Notes: generated from the sequence alone by a model not told the origin. DNA of 64,000 bases from Rusavskia elegans (GCA_011316305.1 SAUG01000054.1:62001-126000); one strand, 5' to 3'. Counted from the first letter of the stretch, positions 45,211-56,610 are shown. Numbers and translations: made by a program.

Positions 45211-48200
45211 ATGACACCTACACGTACTCCAACTTGTTCACACTCACCTCGAATACATCGCGCCATGACCCTACCCAATGTCCAAGATGCTGGGCCTTCA
45301 GATAGATCGGCTCACAGATCCGGCAGCGTTAGTTTCGAGAACGTTGTACGGGGTATGATCTTAGGGCACGATTCCCCGTCAATCGAATCTGAAGTTCCCG
45401 AGCCCACCTCTCGCCAGCAGCAACAGCCTGCCTCACACGTTCCCACGTCAGACATTAACGATGCTCCGATGCCAAATCGCCAGCATACGCTCGGCACTCG
45501 ACAAAGTCAAGATCCGGCCAGAAGTAAGGGGAAACCTCAAAATAAACAATCCAGCTCTTCAGTGCAGAAGCCTCAACCCCAGCGGAGAAAAGATGCAGGA
45601 GCCACTACCCACGGAGATGCTCCCGTAGAGTATACTACGAGGCAAGCAAGACAACCACGACGTCGTCAGGCTGCCAGGGTAAATCAAGCAAGCACCACCA
45701 ACTCAGGTCCAGCTGTCCCAACTGCTGGACTGTCAATTGCAGGTATATCCAATGCATCGCCGCAGAGCGAGCAGCAACCATCCTCTCAGCTAAGACGGAC
45801 ACCAGCTGCAGCATTCAACAGCCATGCAAGGCCCCAAGATCAGCCTCGGTTACCTTTACCTCACGGATACCAACCACGTCGTTTGCAGCCGTCTCAGCCA
45901 AATAATCTTCAGCAAAGGAATCAACGCGTAGTTCCTCCATCGTCTTCGTATGGTCGACCGCCTCCACAGCACCAGTGCCTATACGATCCCCGTGCAGCCT
46001 CACAGCAGTCTTACCATGATTCCGCTATGTGGGGCCGGCAGTCCTCTAGATTCAGCTCGTCTCAGTCACACCACCTTACGGTGCAAGCACAAATCAACTA
46101 TCTTGACACAATGGCTCAGCTTCAAATACCCAAAGTCACTATTTCTTCCGAGGAAGAACAGCAGAAAGAAGCCTTACGACGAGTACTCGAAAATGTCTGC
46201 CAGAAAGCCATTACAGAATACGAGGTTGCAAAAGAGCCTCCGTTTGACGGTAGTACGGTGTCCTTGAAATGCTTCGGAAGCCTTCGCACAGGTTTCGCTA
46301 CTCGGTCGTCCGACATGGACCTCGCACTTGGGTCGCCTCAATCTATACCGGACGCAGCGCTGCCCGAATCTGAAATTCCAAGGGTGCTTGAAAAGGCTTT
46401 ACTCGACCTTGGGTACGGGGCGCGGTTATTGACAAGGACACGAGTGCCTATAATCCGCTTCTGCGAGAAACCAACACCGGATCTTGCAGTGCGCCTACGG
46501 GAGGAGCGCTTGAAGTGGGAGAAAGAGAGAGATGCATCACGTAGGGCCAAGAAGCCCAAAGACTCAAAGGCCGAATTGACCTCGGAACAGCATTCCAAAG
46601 ACTCCGCAATAGAGAAGAATGGAAAAGGCGCCAAAGGAAAGCAAAGCCAGGCAAAGTCTCCAGCAACCCATTGCAGAGGCGAACAGCTGGAAAGCGAGAC
46701 ACAAGATAGTACTGTCTCGACCAGCGAGCAAGCTACGGAAGCAAAAAATGTTCCCACCAAGCACCCTGCAACGGAGAACGCTCCTGCTGAAGAGGCCGAT
46801 GAGCAGGTGTACGCTCGGAACGAGTTCACGGCGCAAAATGGGAATGAGACTCCGAGAGATCAGCGCTACTCCGCTGAGAACCCAGCCGAACACGTTGACT
46901 CTGCATCAGGCAGCGTCAATGACTTAATTCATTCTGAGATGGAACCAAGTCATGGTCTGGATGTCAGTCGAGATACTGAGGCTTCTCAGGGCGCGAATCC
47001 TACTAACATGGTTGCTACTGGCCTAATGAGGATGTCAATGGCTAACAAACCAGACTCGCCGAAAGAAAAGCTTGGCCAAGCAAACATCAAGATCGAGCCA
47101 CAAGCACTACCGTCTGGGAGGGCAGAAACGCTGAATACTGGCAAGACTGTAGGCCAGGCTGCTGAGCCACAACCACGGCTTGAGTCAACTCTACCTGACG
47201 AGGAAATCGTTCGGCTGTACAAACTGGCAATAAAAGAAGGGTGGTTCGAGCCCGAAGAGAGAGGTATAATCTTCGCATTCATCAAGGCATTCGAAAACAA
47301 GAGCAGTCAAGATCAACTTACTGCATGCCGATCACAGCTCTTGGCCCTTCCTGACGTGCTGAGCCGCTACCGGCCTCCTCCTGAGCATCATCTCGATTTT
47401 CCCAAAAATGGCGTTGGTGTGCAATGTGACATCAATTTTTCGAACCGTCTAGCGCTGCACAATTCTCATATGCTGAGGTGTTACAACTTGAGCGATCCGC
47501 GGGTCCGACCAATGGTGCTTTTCGTCAAAGCGTGGGCGAAATGCCGAAAAATCAACAGTCCGTATCACGGTACTCTTTCATCGTATGGTTACGTGCTGAT
47601 GGTTCTGCACTACCTCGTCAACATCGCCAGACCTCCAATTTGTCTTAATCTACAAACAGTAGAGATGGCGGGACGAGATACTTCAGCCGAGAACACTCAG
47701 ATTGTTGATGGCTACAGTGTAAGATTCTGGCGGGATGAGAAAGAGATCCAGCAGTGGTCTCAAAACAGCCGTATCACTGCAGATCATCATTCATCAGTCG
47801 GCTCCTTGCTCCGCGGCTTCTTCCAATACTTCGCCGTTGTGTCTGGAGGATTCTCTTGGGGGACCGACGTGCTGTCCCTCAGGACACCGGGTGGCATCCT
47901 ATCGAAGCAACAGAAAGATTGGATTGCCGCCAAGACGGTCGTATTGGAACCGGCTGGGGAAGGACAAAAGGGTCAAGAGGTGCGGCAGCGCTACCTGTTC
48001 GCCATCGAGGACCCCTTCGAAATCAATCACAACATCGCTCGTACTGTTGTCCACAACGGCATCGTGGCGATCCGGGACGAATTTCGAAGAGCCAACAAAT
48101 TGATACAAGAAGCGGGAAACGGTAGGATAACAGAAGATCTGTTTGAGGAAGCAGAAGCGAAGGATGATTTGAACTATCGCCACTTTGGCCCCAGGCCCAG

Positions 48201-48345
48201 GCCTCCACAGCAAACGAAAGCAGCTGCAACGGCTTTGGGGACCGCGAATAGCGAGGGAAAGCAAACTCTAAATCAAACAGCCACCGACGCGGAACAACAA
48301 GCAAAAAAAGGGAGACCATCGGGCACGACTCCGAAAGTCGTGTAG
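45211..48345 (+). CDS. Cid1-like terminal nucleotidyltransferase (non-canonical poly(A)/poly(U) polymerase)
   Basis: These enzymes add A, U or C residues to RNA 3' ends. The gene is intronless with 1044 residues (a second Met at 45265 is a possible start). A Gln/Pro/Ser-rich N terminus of about 290 residues precedes the catalytic domain. CFGSLRTGFATRSSDMDLAL supplies the GS motif and the first two metal-binding Asp (about D368 and D370). The third lies in VGVQCDINFSNRLALHN (about D740). The nucleotide-recognition part has FVKAWAKCRKINSPYHGTLSSYGYVLMVLHYL and SVGSLLRGFFQYFA. Between RVPIIRF (about 411-417) and GVGVQCD, where Cid1 has about ten residues, some 315 are inserted, partly disordered and partly helical. 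Aspergillus CutA/CutB-type enzymes are the likeliest relatives, by inference. Confidence 0.88.
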   Translation: MTPTRTPTCSHSPRIHRAMTLPNVQDAGPSDRSAHRSGSVSFENVVRGMILGHDSPSIESEVPEPTSRQQQQPASHVPTSDINDAPMPNRQHTLGTRQSQDPARSKGKPQNKQSSSSVQKPQPQRRKDAGATTHGDAPVEYTTRQARQPRRRQAARVNQASTTNSGPAVPTAGLSIAGISNASPQSEQQPSSQLRRTPAAAFNSHARPQDQPRLPLPHGYQPRRLQPSQPNNLQQRNQRVVPPSSSYGRPPPQHQCLYDPRAASQQSYHDSAMWGRQSSRFSSSQSHHLTVQAQINYLDTMAQLQIPKVTISSEEEQQKEALRRVLENVCQKAITEYEVAKEPPFDGSTVSLKCFGSLRTGFATRSSDMDLALGSPQSIPDAALPESEIPRVLEKALLDLGYGARLLTRTRVPIIRFCEKPTPDLAVRLREERLKWEKERDASRRAKKPKDSKAELTSEQHSKDSAIEKNGKGAKGKQSQAKSPATHCRGEQLESETQDSTVSTSEQATEAKNVPTKHPATENAPAEEADEQVYARNEFTAQNGNETPRDQRYSAENPAEHVDSASGSVNDLIHSEMEPSHGLDVSRDTEASQGANPTNMVATGLMRMSMANKPDSPKEKLGQANIKIEPQALPSGRAETLNTGKTVGQAAEPQPRLESTLPDEEIVRLYKLAIKEGWFEPEERGIIFAFIKAFENKSSQDQLTACRSQLLALPDVLSRYRPPPEHHLDFPKNGVGVQCDINFSNRLALHNSHMLRCYNLSDPRVRPMVLFVKAWAKCRKINSPYHGTLSSYGYVLMVLHYLVNIARPPICLNLQTVEMAGRDTSAENTQIVDGYSVRFWRDEKEIQQWSQNSRITADHHSSVGSLLRGFFQYFAVVSGGFSWGTDVLSLRTPGGILSKQQKDWIAAKTVVLEPAGEGQKGQEVRQRYLFAIEDPFEINHNIARTVVHNGIVAIRDEFRRANKLIQEAGNGRITEDLFEEAEAKDDLNYRHFGPRPRPPQQTKAAATALGTANSEGKQTLNQTATDAEQQAKKGRPSGTTPKVV

Positions 48346-48905
48346 TCGGGGGCAGAATGGAAAAGACACAACTCCACGGAGGCGCGTGACTCCTTGGAGA
48401 GTAATCTCCGACTTGTCAGCTGAGACAGACAGATACGCCACTGCTGATTCGCACCTGAACTCTGCTGAGTGATGAGAGCCCTCTTGGAGCTTTTACCACA
48501 TATAGTCAAACCACAGCATAGAAGCAGGTCTATACCCATGGAAAGTCCACAATAAGGGTCTTCTCCCTTCTAAGGCCTTCGGGGAGACGCGATGAGTTAG
48601 TTTCATAGTAGGTGTGGGTTATAATGATTCTGTCCCGTCCATTCACCTTTCAGTGAAGTGCTCCAAGTTCATTCACTCGTCTTTGTTGTTGATCTTCGTG
48701 AAATCTCATCCCCTGATAACAGTATCCACTAGCATTTCCACCGACTTCCCTTTTCAACATTATCGAGACAACGGCACGTGTCATCACTGACCTGGTGATC
48801 ACATAAATATCAGTCCTCGACTCTACTGCACTTTCATTCTCCCAACCCGCTCTTACCACCTTACGGTACCCAACCTTCTATCGTGCCACCGTTCCGTAGC
48901 CAGCG
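48346..48905. other. Intergenic, upstream of secreted protein
   Basis: 560 bases between two plus-strand genes. CATAAATA at about 48802 lies about 100 bases before the next start and could serve as a TATA-like element. Nothing else is identified. Confidence 0.35.
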
Positions 48906-49978
48906 ATGCGTGTCACTCTCATAGCCCTTCTGCTACTAGCAACACCCACTTTCTCTAGCGTCATTCCCTCCAACTTCATTCGAACTTGGACCGATAATGC
49001 TGTCATTCGTCCGATAGTAGAGGCGGATCTTACTTCTTACCATGGAGAACTGGCGAAGAGGATGTCCGGCGGTGAGTGCCGCTCTGTCAGAATCAAGGAA
49101 GGAATCTGCCCTCGAGAAGCAGAACCCCAAGGCACTGTCACCCTTGATCCCAGCCACCCGCCAGTCACAGAATGCTTTCGCAACCTCATATGCTGCGGAG
49201 ACGGTTGTAACGGACTAAACATCGTTGGACCTGCCACAAAGCGTGATGTCGTGCCTGAGCAGCTCGATAGCACGGTCATGGAGAAGCCCAACATGAAACC
49301 ATTGGTCAAGCGGCAGGACTCTCTTCCACAGGCCGGGAAACAAGTCATCATCTATCAAAACGGTCAATTGTTGGATCAGAAGTACGCTGGTCTGGTAAGT
49401 GCTCCTCAATGGATCAATGGGGAATGCTGTCACATTTTAGATTGGTTACCAATATGCTCGGATTGTACAAAGTAGCTGACAGATATCAGTTCACCTGCAA
49501 GCTCCCCAGTGCCGCTCCTCCTCCACCGCCACCTTCATCTCCTCCACCGCCACCTTCACCTCCTCCACCAGCGCCCTCCGCAGTACGCGAGACTGTCTTC
49601 CATATCGGCTATTTCCAGTCCAGAAAATCCGGACTTCCGCAGGGAGCTGTTGTTACCCAATTCAAAGCGGCTGTCTTCGCCAACAACTCCCCAGGGATCG
49701 GTGAGAAAATCGCATGCCACGATCAGCCGACTTACCGAGATGAAGATTTCACCATAGCCGAACGACCAAAATATCCGCAGAAGATCCCCTTCGACTCACC
49801 TGGGAGAAAGGGCTGCGAGTTCAATCGTCTCGGAGACGATGACGCTGGCGGATTGAACTGCGAAGGTATCCTCGCGAAGTGCAACAAGGTACCTGGAGAC
49901 CCTGAGCGGGTCGATTGCAAAGATGACAAGGGCAAGACAACCGATACCTGGAGGACACAAGTTAACTGCAATTTCTGA
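48906..49978 (+). CDS. Kex2-processed, cysteine-rich secreted protein
   Basis: Exons 48906-49394 and 49490-49978 (each 489 nt) give 325 residues. The donor is GTAAGT and the acceptor TATCAG; an alternative acceptor at 49438 leads to an early stop. The signal peptide is MRVTLIALLLLATPTFSS. Three dibasic KR sites (51-52, 112-113, 135-136) fit Kex2 cleavage. The piece between the first two holds six cysteines (C58, C68, C90, C96, C97, C101) in the pattern C-x9-C-x21-C-x5-CC-x3-C. The C-terminal piece starts near YAGLFTCKLP, then a poly-Pro/Ser linker (about 170-190) and a second Cys-containing domain ending VNCNF. No known family is recognised. A cysteine-stabilised secreted peptide precursor is plausible. 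Confidence 0.7.
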
Positions 49979-51779
49979 GGGATGGGGTTGAATTCTTATG
50001 CGGAGGTCTTGCTCTGGTCTTCTTGAAGATTGATTGGAGGAGGAAGTGGATTGCGATAGTATTGTTGAAGGATGGTTTTTCTTTAAAGTGGGTTGCATGC
50101 TGGGTTGTCACTTTCGAAGGAATTTCGAGAAGAGAGCAGCTTGTGAGCTTCCCCTTTTACTTTTCCCTCAGTCTACGAGCCAAGAGTGATTGAGTTGGAA
50201 ATTGTAGCAGAATGAACATTGGCTCTGAATCTTCTTTTCTGTCCTTTGCGGTATTCTCATGTCAAATCCGCTGTCGTAGCTGTCAAACAATTGTGAGCTT
50301 CTCCGGCATCAGATCGACTGGCGAGCTGGGGGGTAAATATCACGAATAGCGCCCACATCAGATGCCTCACTATATCGAAAACCAACCGCTATAGGGCGCA
50401 TACAACAGTCGGTACCTGGATCTGGGTTTGACATTCTACCGGTTGTTTGGATCTTATCATAAATTTGCTCGTCTTCTTCGCACAGGAGCGTGTACTAGAT
50501 GGAGCAATAGCCAGTTTAGTGATATAGAAACGGTACTAGAGAGGGACTTCGTCGTTGGTCGTGCGCCACACTTCGATTGATCTTTAACGCAATGCGAATT
50601 TCCTCCTTATCCCGTCTTCCATATCCCTGTTTCAGAGCTGCTTCGTCTTCTAATTTTTCGACTTCTCCCGTGCTGTGCCAGTAGATGTGACGGTCTCTCG
50701 ACATCGGTTTGCTCCGAATCAGTTTTAGATATTATTTCACCTGCAGGCTCGAACTTGTTGGACCAGCTCCTGAGCCGCCAGAGATCCTTATCGTCATGGG
50801 CTACTTTGGATTCTACACCAAGTTCCCAACGGAATTAAACGGCAGATCCCTCCCACTATGCAAAGCAATCACACTAGGAATACAAGGGGGCAATGAAGGG
50901 TCGTGAGAGGAAGGAGGGGGACGTTGAGAGGTTGGGGAGGCAGGTGATTTGTACTTTTGGGAAACAGGGTTGGAGGGGTTTTGGAAAGATGGATATCGAG
51001 AATGCCTATAGAGGGACCAGCGTGGGGGGATGTTGGATACGAAAAGGAGAGACATTGAAAGACACTCTTGTGGTGAGAAGTATCATAACTTACATTCCCT
51101 GACATACATTTGACGTCTCAAGCTGCCCACTATGCCGTCATAACCAGCTTCTAGCTTTGGAGAGACCCTGCTAACACGTAGAAGCATGGACGTAGAGATG
51201 AACCAAAAGAAATCCAGACAGTTGGAGGGGGAGGTAATCAGGACGCTCTACCATGGCATTGAGATCATCTTTTTAGCTCTTGCAAAAAGGTTTCAATCTT
51301 CAAAGGCAATCCTTTTTTTTTTTTTTTTCACCGCACGCCCACCTCATCGTGATAAAGACGGGGTTCATCCGTACTAAGGGCGTACAACCGTCGATACGTC
51401 GATGTAGGCTATCGTTCTAACGATTGCTTAGACACCATTGGATCAACGTCAAATCAGTAGCGGTACTTTAGTCAATTGACTCTCACGATTCTGCCTTTCG
51501 AAAGCTTTTCGTGAAAACCAATTGTTCTTCAAGCACCATTTCTCAACCACACACGAGACACACACATTCTTCTTGATAAATATTACTTGGAAAGAGGCGG
51601 CAGTGATACTAAGAGAGTAAAGGGTGTTATTGCTTTACTTCTCATCCATAGCATTTACAATTCGTCAGCTGCATCATTACATCTATGGTAACGATGACTT
51701 TTTACTTATCTTCTACAGCGTTTTTGGATCAGCTGGAACATTTCCTACGTCTCTAAGGCCGAATCATAAACGATAGAAA
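49979..51779. other. Intergenic, no gene seen
   Basis: 1.8 kb with only short unconvincing frames. A homopolymer of 16 T lies at 51313-51328. No repeat, RNA gene or RIP signature is recognised. Confidence 0.45.
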
Positions 51780-53220
51780 ATGCCCACAGAATTAGAAGAA
51801 GTCAGTCGAATTATGAGTTGATGTCTCTCGGTTTGAAAAGGTTGATAATAATATCTTCAAGCTCGTAGAATTTCTACATCACGGCAACACCCAAATTCGT
51901 CAAATAGGTATGTCGTATACATCTACCTCAGCTGGTCTCTCGACTAAAATCTTGTATGAAGCCACCGAAAATCTTATTCCCTATTCCAAGACACAACCCG
52001 CCATCTTCAAGACTGGCCAGCTTACTCCCATCAGAGATCTCAAGTTGCTGGTAAAAGACTACTCTGTATGTAACAGTCAGTGCACCCAACGAAAGCTGTT
52101 CATTGCTTACGTCTTGCAAAGCCAATCGCTCATTCGGCTCTTACAATCCTCATTAATATCTCCACCGATCTTGAGATCCTCAAATCACTCGCCGAAGACG
52201 ATGTTTTCCTCGAAAGCATCATCAACCGCATTACCGTAAGTCTTCCGCCCTTCCGCCGACCTTAGCATCCTCCTCTTCAATCAGATTTCTTACAATAGTA
52301 CAGAACCCAAAAGAAGCGAACGCAACATTGTTCGCAATGCTCCTCTCCAATCTCGCAAAATCCGACTCCTTCGCCCGTCTCCTTGATTTGAAACGCCCCA
52401 CCGTCCGGACACTTTCTCCCACCGCAACTAACGCCTTCGACCAACTCCTTGAGCTCTTCAACAGAGGTGTGGGCGGGTCCTACAACCCCAAATCGAAGTT
52501 CGAGTACTTGCCTTACCTTTTTGCGGATCTAGCCAAAGTACGATCCACTCCCTGTTTCGCTTTCTGACCCCATCGCCACCTCAATGCCTAACCATTGACC
52601 GACATCTCCAGTTCCCATCAATCTCAACACACTTAATCGCTACCCCCGATCCCAATAATCCTCCACTGCTCACAACCTTCACCCCACACACTTCCCCTCC
52701 AACCCTCCCCCTACCCCTCCGCCTCGGCTCCACATCTGTAATACGCAACGCCCTTCTTTCCATACCTTCTCCCCTCGAAAACATGCCCAGCCTAATTCAA
52801 CATCTAATCTCACCCCTTCTCTTACCGCTCATAGGCTCCGACCCCGCCTTCTCCGAATCCGAAACCGATCTCCTACCACCGGAGCTCCAACTACTAGGAC
52901 CCGAGCACAAGCAAGAAACCGATCTACAGATCTTAAATAATATAGTAGAATCCCTGTTCCTGATCTGCGCAAGAGGCGGGGAGGGGGCTAAGAAATCGGT
53001 CCGGGATATGGGAGCTTATCCGGTGGTAAGGGAGGTGCATGTCGAGATTGAGGATGAGGGTATTAGGGAGAGTGTGGAAAGGGTGGTGCAGCTGTTGATG
53101 GGGGATGAGGTTGAGAAGCTGGATGACGAGATGGGTGGGGATAATGGTAAGGGAGGACGAACGAGTGGTGGGAATGAGCAGGAGGACGATGAGGATGAGA
53201 AGATTGTGGAGATCTTTTGA
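51780..53220 (+). CDS. HGH1: Hgh1 homolog, eEF2 folding co-factor
   Basis: Hgh1 is an armadillo-like adaptor that helps TRiC and Hsp90 fold elongation factor 2. Six exons, 51780-51800, 51841-51907, 51962-52065, 52122-52235, 52304-52537 and 52612-53220, sum in frame to 382 residues (yeast Hgh1 394). The chain reads VDNNIFKLVEFLHHGNTQIRQIATENLIPYSK across two junctions, then ALTILINISTD, LLSNLAKSD and FNRGVGGSYNPKSKFEYLPYLFADLAK. The DUF384 C-terminal motif is clear: LPPELQLLGPEHKQETD, ESLFLICA and YPVVREVH. An acidic tail ends the protein. The first exon codes only seven residues and the first intron is just 40 nt; the start is therefore somewhat less certain. Confidence 0.92.
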
Positions 53221-55283
53221 TAAGGAAAGCTTGGAATTGCAATTGACACGTGGTGAGGTATGGGGAATTTCGATGGTACCTGATCTATGAACTATCATGA
53301 CCTCGCATTTCTCCACTGATGGCTACACGAGTATTCATCCGAGGGAGCAGGTTGTGATCTAAGCTAGGTGACCTTCGCTCACCCTCTCATAGATCCTTCC
53401 CTCTGTGTACTTTACCGTCCCTTTTGTAAAAATAAGACTCGCTACCGTCCATTCCTCATTCTCCTTCTTTCCCAGCAACAGACATGGAGCTACACGTAGT
53501 AGTCTTTCCCCTTGGTTGCAATCGATACCTCGACTGCGAGTAGGAATGAGAACGTCGTTCACAGCACGCAGCCTGGAGCTATCTTTGGCTAATCAAGTCT
53601 CGCGAAGAGATTAGACACTCACGACCTGAAGGTCATTAATACGGGGGCAGCTGAAGTAGAGATTTAGGACCTTGTTTTGATTGGTCATCAACAGCGCCCT
53701 TTTTAATAATGTCCTTGATATCCTCTTCCTGTATTCGCATAGCATATGAGATACAGAGCAGCGATAGTGAGATTCCTGCCATATTTGGTTAACTAAGAGC
53801 TTCCTTCATCTAAAACTACAACAAATAAGGGTCCTGAGAGGTGGTTCGCTGGGGACTAAAGTAGCTCATCGACTTGTTCTTGGATATTCAGGATTGCGAA
53901 TTCGTATGGCTACATGTGAGCTTGTGGGCTTGGTTGATATATCTATCGTTATAGCGACGTATGTTTCGTACGTAGTAGTAAGACGTTGGAGTCGATGCTG
54001 AAAAATCAGCTCTGGAATTGACTCTTGGTTTGCTGATTGATGTAGGTCAGGGTGTATCTTGATGCTGGCCTGCTTTGAATTTCGATTTTTATGCCCTACA
54101 GGTGGACGGGCATTCTATGAGGTTGTTATTCGAAGACTGGCGTATCGATAATGACCCCGCTGCCTTCGGGTAGGTAGAGTCCAGAGAAATGGAAAAGGGA
54201 TGGTCAACGATATATAGCTAAAGTAACGGCTAAGTGTTTGGCTATAGCTTTATGTTGACACCCCGTTGAACCATCCAGTGATCAAGGGAGTCTGGCAAAG
54301 GGCTTGTCAAGGTTGAGATTTTGGAGATGTTGAGAGTGTGGGACAACAGATACCAAAGATGGAGATGACCATAACTGTTCTTTAAAAGTCTCGAGACATG
54401 AGCGGACCGATATGTCGATACATCGACTGCCGCTCCGGCAAGATCAATGTGACTGACATTGGGTTGGAATTTGTATGGAATTGGGTGAGAAAGAAGAATA
54501 TGGAGAACTTACTGCAGCTCATTCAGCATAAATCGACGTCAGCGTTGCTCGAACTCATCCATGTCAGATTATCATCTGCGGTCTCGCTCTTATACAAGAT
54601 ATTTGTTTTAGACGATCTTCAGACTGCAACCCAATTTTTGGGGATCAATAATCCTAGCTAAGGTTGATTACAACGATCATGTTCATATCTTCCATGCAAA
54701 AGTTGTTGGTATGGTGGTAAGCTGTGATACCGCTAGAACCTGTGGAACATTACTTCTGTACACTTTCGAAAGCTTGACTTGAAACACATATCGATGGTTT
54801 CCATGCTGATCGACGGATGACCTCCTGTTCTGATGTAGATCTGAGCTTCAAGGTAAGACTTGATACGTGAGAGTCGAGCCTAATTTCCTTCGATGGCCTG
54901 ACTTCCAGCGGAGCCGTCTAACCTGTTTTACTCGCTTATGCTAGAGAATATCGTCGCGGTGGCACTTGCGGAAAGTTCAACTGGGTTGCAGAGGCACCTA
55001 AAGCTCAATGGCACGGCTGAAACTCCACTGCTGCCCTGATGTTGTCTGCGTCCCTCGGTCGCTGGCAATGCTCAACGAAACATCCCGCAAGTGGCCTTAA
55101 TCTCCTCTTGGCTCATTGGGTACATCTACTCGGATGATGTATGAGTCTGCATCTCGTTCCCTTGATGCAAGAGCAAGGATCTGTCTGAACGGAGCATATG
55201 CGTGGCCATCGATAGATATCCAGTGCTCTGTCCATACAGAGCGGATAATGGTCTTTCGTGATGCTGCAGCGGAAGGGTACCAA
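53221..55283. other. Intergenic, no gene seen
   Basis: About 2.1 kb. The best frame (54398-54661, plus strand, 87 codons) has no recognisable domain, signal peptide or splice partner. Nothing else is supported. Confidence 0.45.
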
Positions 55284-55966
55284 TCAGCGCTCTGGATCTA
55301 AGATCTCGACTTGCATGGTGGGAAAATCTCTAGCTTGCAAGGAATGTCTAATAGCGTTGATGACAGCAGACCAAGTTTCAGAGGAAACATGATCTTGGAC
55401 GTCGACCAGAATCCTCATGGATGTCACCTTTTTGAAGAAGTTGGTCATTAAAAAGCCCAGTCTTTTCAGCCTACCTATCTCAATGGCATGATGGAGGATG
55501 TTGTGCGGCTTCAAATGGTCGGTGACCAGAACCAAGACGCCAGGATCGTTGGTCAGGCGCTGATATTGACGTCGACATACTTCAGATGTCGGAGAGAAGC
55601 GGGCAACTTGGTCCAGGTCGGACAGATGCCAACAGTGGCATGTGAGCGATCTTCTTTCATACCTTTGAGCATGAGCACGAGTTTGTAGATGATGTCGCAT
55701 CTTGAAATGGCTTGGGACACTTCGTGGAAGATCTGGCGATTACAGCGTAGGAGATTCGCTGTTGATGTTGGGGGCAATTGCTGAGGAGCAAGGATATTAA
55801 AAACTTTGGGATGAATGGTCCGATGTTCTGCGTCTTCGTCTGGAGCTTCTGGAGGTTCAACTTCGGAGTCCACAGTGAGCTCATAGCTGCGGTCACGGAT
55901 TTCTCGCGGTAAACTCAGCAAACAGACGGCTCCAGCGCTCCCTTCGCACTGATTCATTGAGGCCAT
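55284..55966 (-). CDS. 2EXR / F-box-like domain protein, structure uncertain
   Basis: The N terminus holds VCLLSLPREIRDRSYELT, the hydrophobic Leu-Pro-x-Glu-Ile-Arg-x-x-Ile/Tyr pattern of fungal 2EXR/F-box-like proteins, followed by ANLLRCNRQIFHEVSQ, also typical. The frame then breaks near 55553-55580. One solution is an intron 55580-55471 (GTATGT...GGTAG), giving exons 55966-55581 and 55470-55284 and a 190-residue protein. The alternative is a real frameshift, because the downstream frame already looks coding from about 55570. Function is unknown; such proteins form large expanded families in Pezizomycotina. The protein is short for the family, so decay is possible. Confidence 0.5.
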
Positions 55967-56610
55967 CGGAAGAAGGGGAACGACTTTGGTAGATGAAAGC
56001 TTATTGCGTATGCTGTCGTAAAACGATGACGATGTGCTTGAAGATGGATGACGATGATTTAGCTATCATCCTTTCATTCAACTTGATTTTCTGCTGAGGA
56101 GGAAGCGCCTTAGAGGATGGAACACGTGGCGATGCTACCGACGTTCTTGTTGTTGGTGGCGCAATTGCCCATGAAATCCAGAGCCTTGTTGACTGGCAGG
56201 ACCGCATTGGCAATGGAAAGACGCAGAGCGAACTGTGTAGCATCTGGCTTAGGGATTGAGTATTGGATGCCCGGATTCCGCTGGTTCGAGGTTTGAGAGA
56301 CAGGCGTCAACCGATCCATGATCTCTCCATTACCGCCAACGTCTCTTGTTCGGCGATCGAAAAGGCCCCAGGCCATTGAATCCATGGTCGAGGTGTCAGT
56401 GCTGTAAGGTAAGTATAATGTCGTGAGCGTCATGGAAACGAATGCACCTCGGCACCAGTGACGTCATGCATATAGTCATCAATTGTTCAACGATTCAATC
56501 TCAATCATTTCCAAGACTCTAAATCTCTGTCGCTGAAATACATGTATATCCAATCCGTCAAAAGCTCATCAAGACATATACTCCGCCCCTTGCAATACCG
56601 TATCATCAGA
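55967..56610. other. Intergenic with one doubtful small frame
   Basis: Holds the upstream regions of the 2EXR-like gene and the CsbD-like gene, which are divergent, and a 107-codon minus-strand frame (56110-56433) listed separately. Confidence 0.4.
56110..56433 (-). CDS. Doubtful small ORF with CaaX-like C terminus
   Basis: An uninterrupted 107-codon frame (or 88 codons from an internal Met at 56376 or nearby). It has no recognisable domain, but its composition is protein-like and its last four residues, CSIL, match a CaaX prenylation motif of the geranylgeranyl type. It lies between two divergent genes. It could be a chance frame. Confidence 0.22.
   Translation of the reverse strand: MTLTTLYLPYSTDTSTMDSMAWGLFDRRTRDVGGNGEIMDRLTPVSQTSNQRNPGIQYSIPKPDATQFALRLSIANAVLPVNKALDFMGNCATNNKNVGSIATCSIL

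Noticed and set aside
51313..51328. T16 homopolymer as a retroposed poly(A) tail
   Set aside because: No adjacent gene-derived sequence and no flanking duplication visible; a simple homopolymer in an intergenic region is sufficient.
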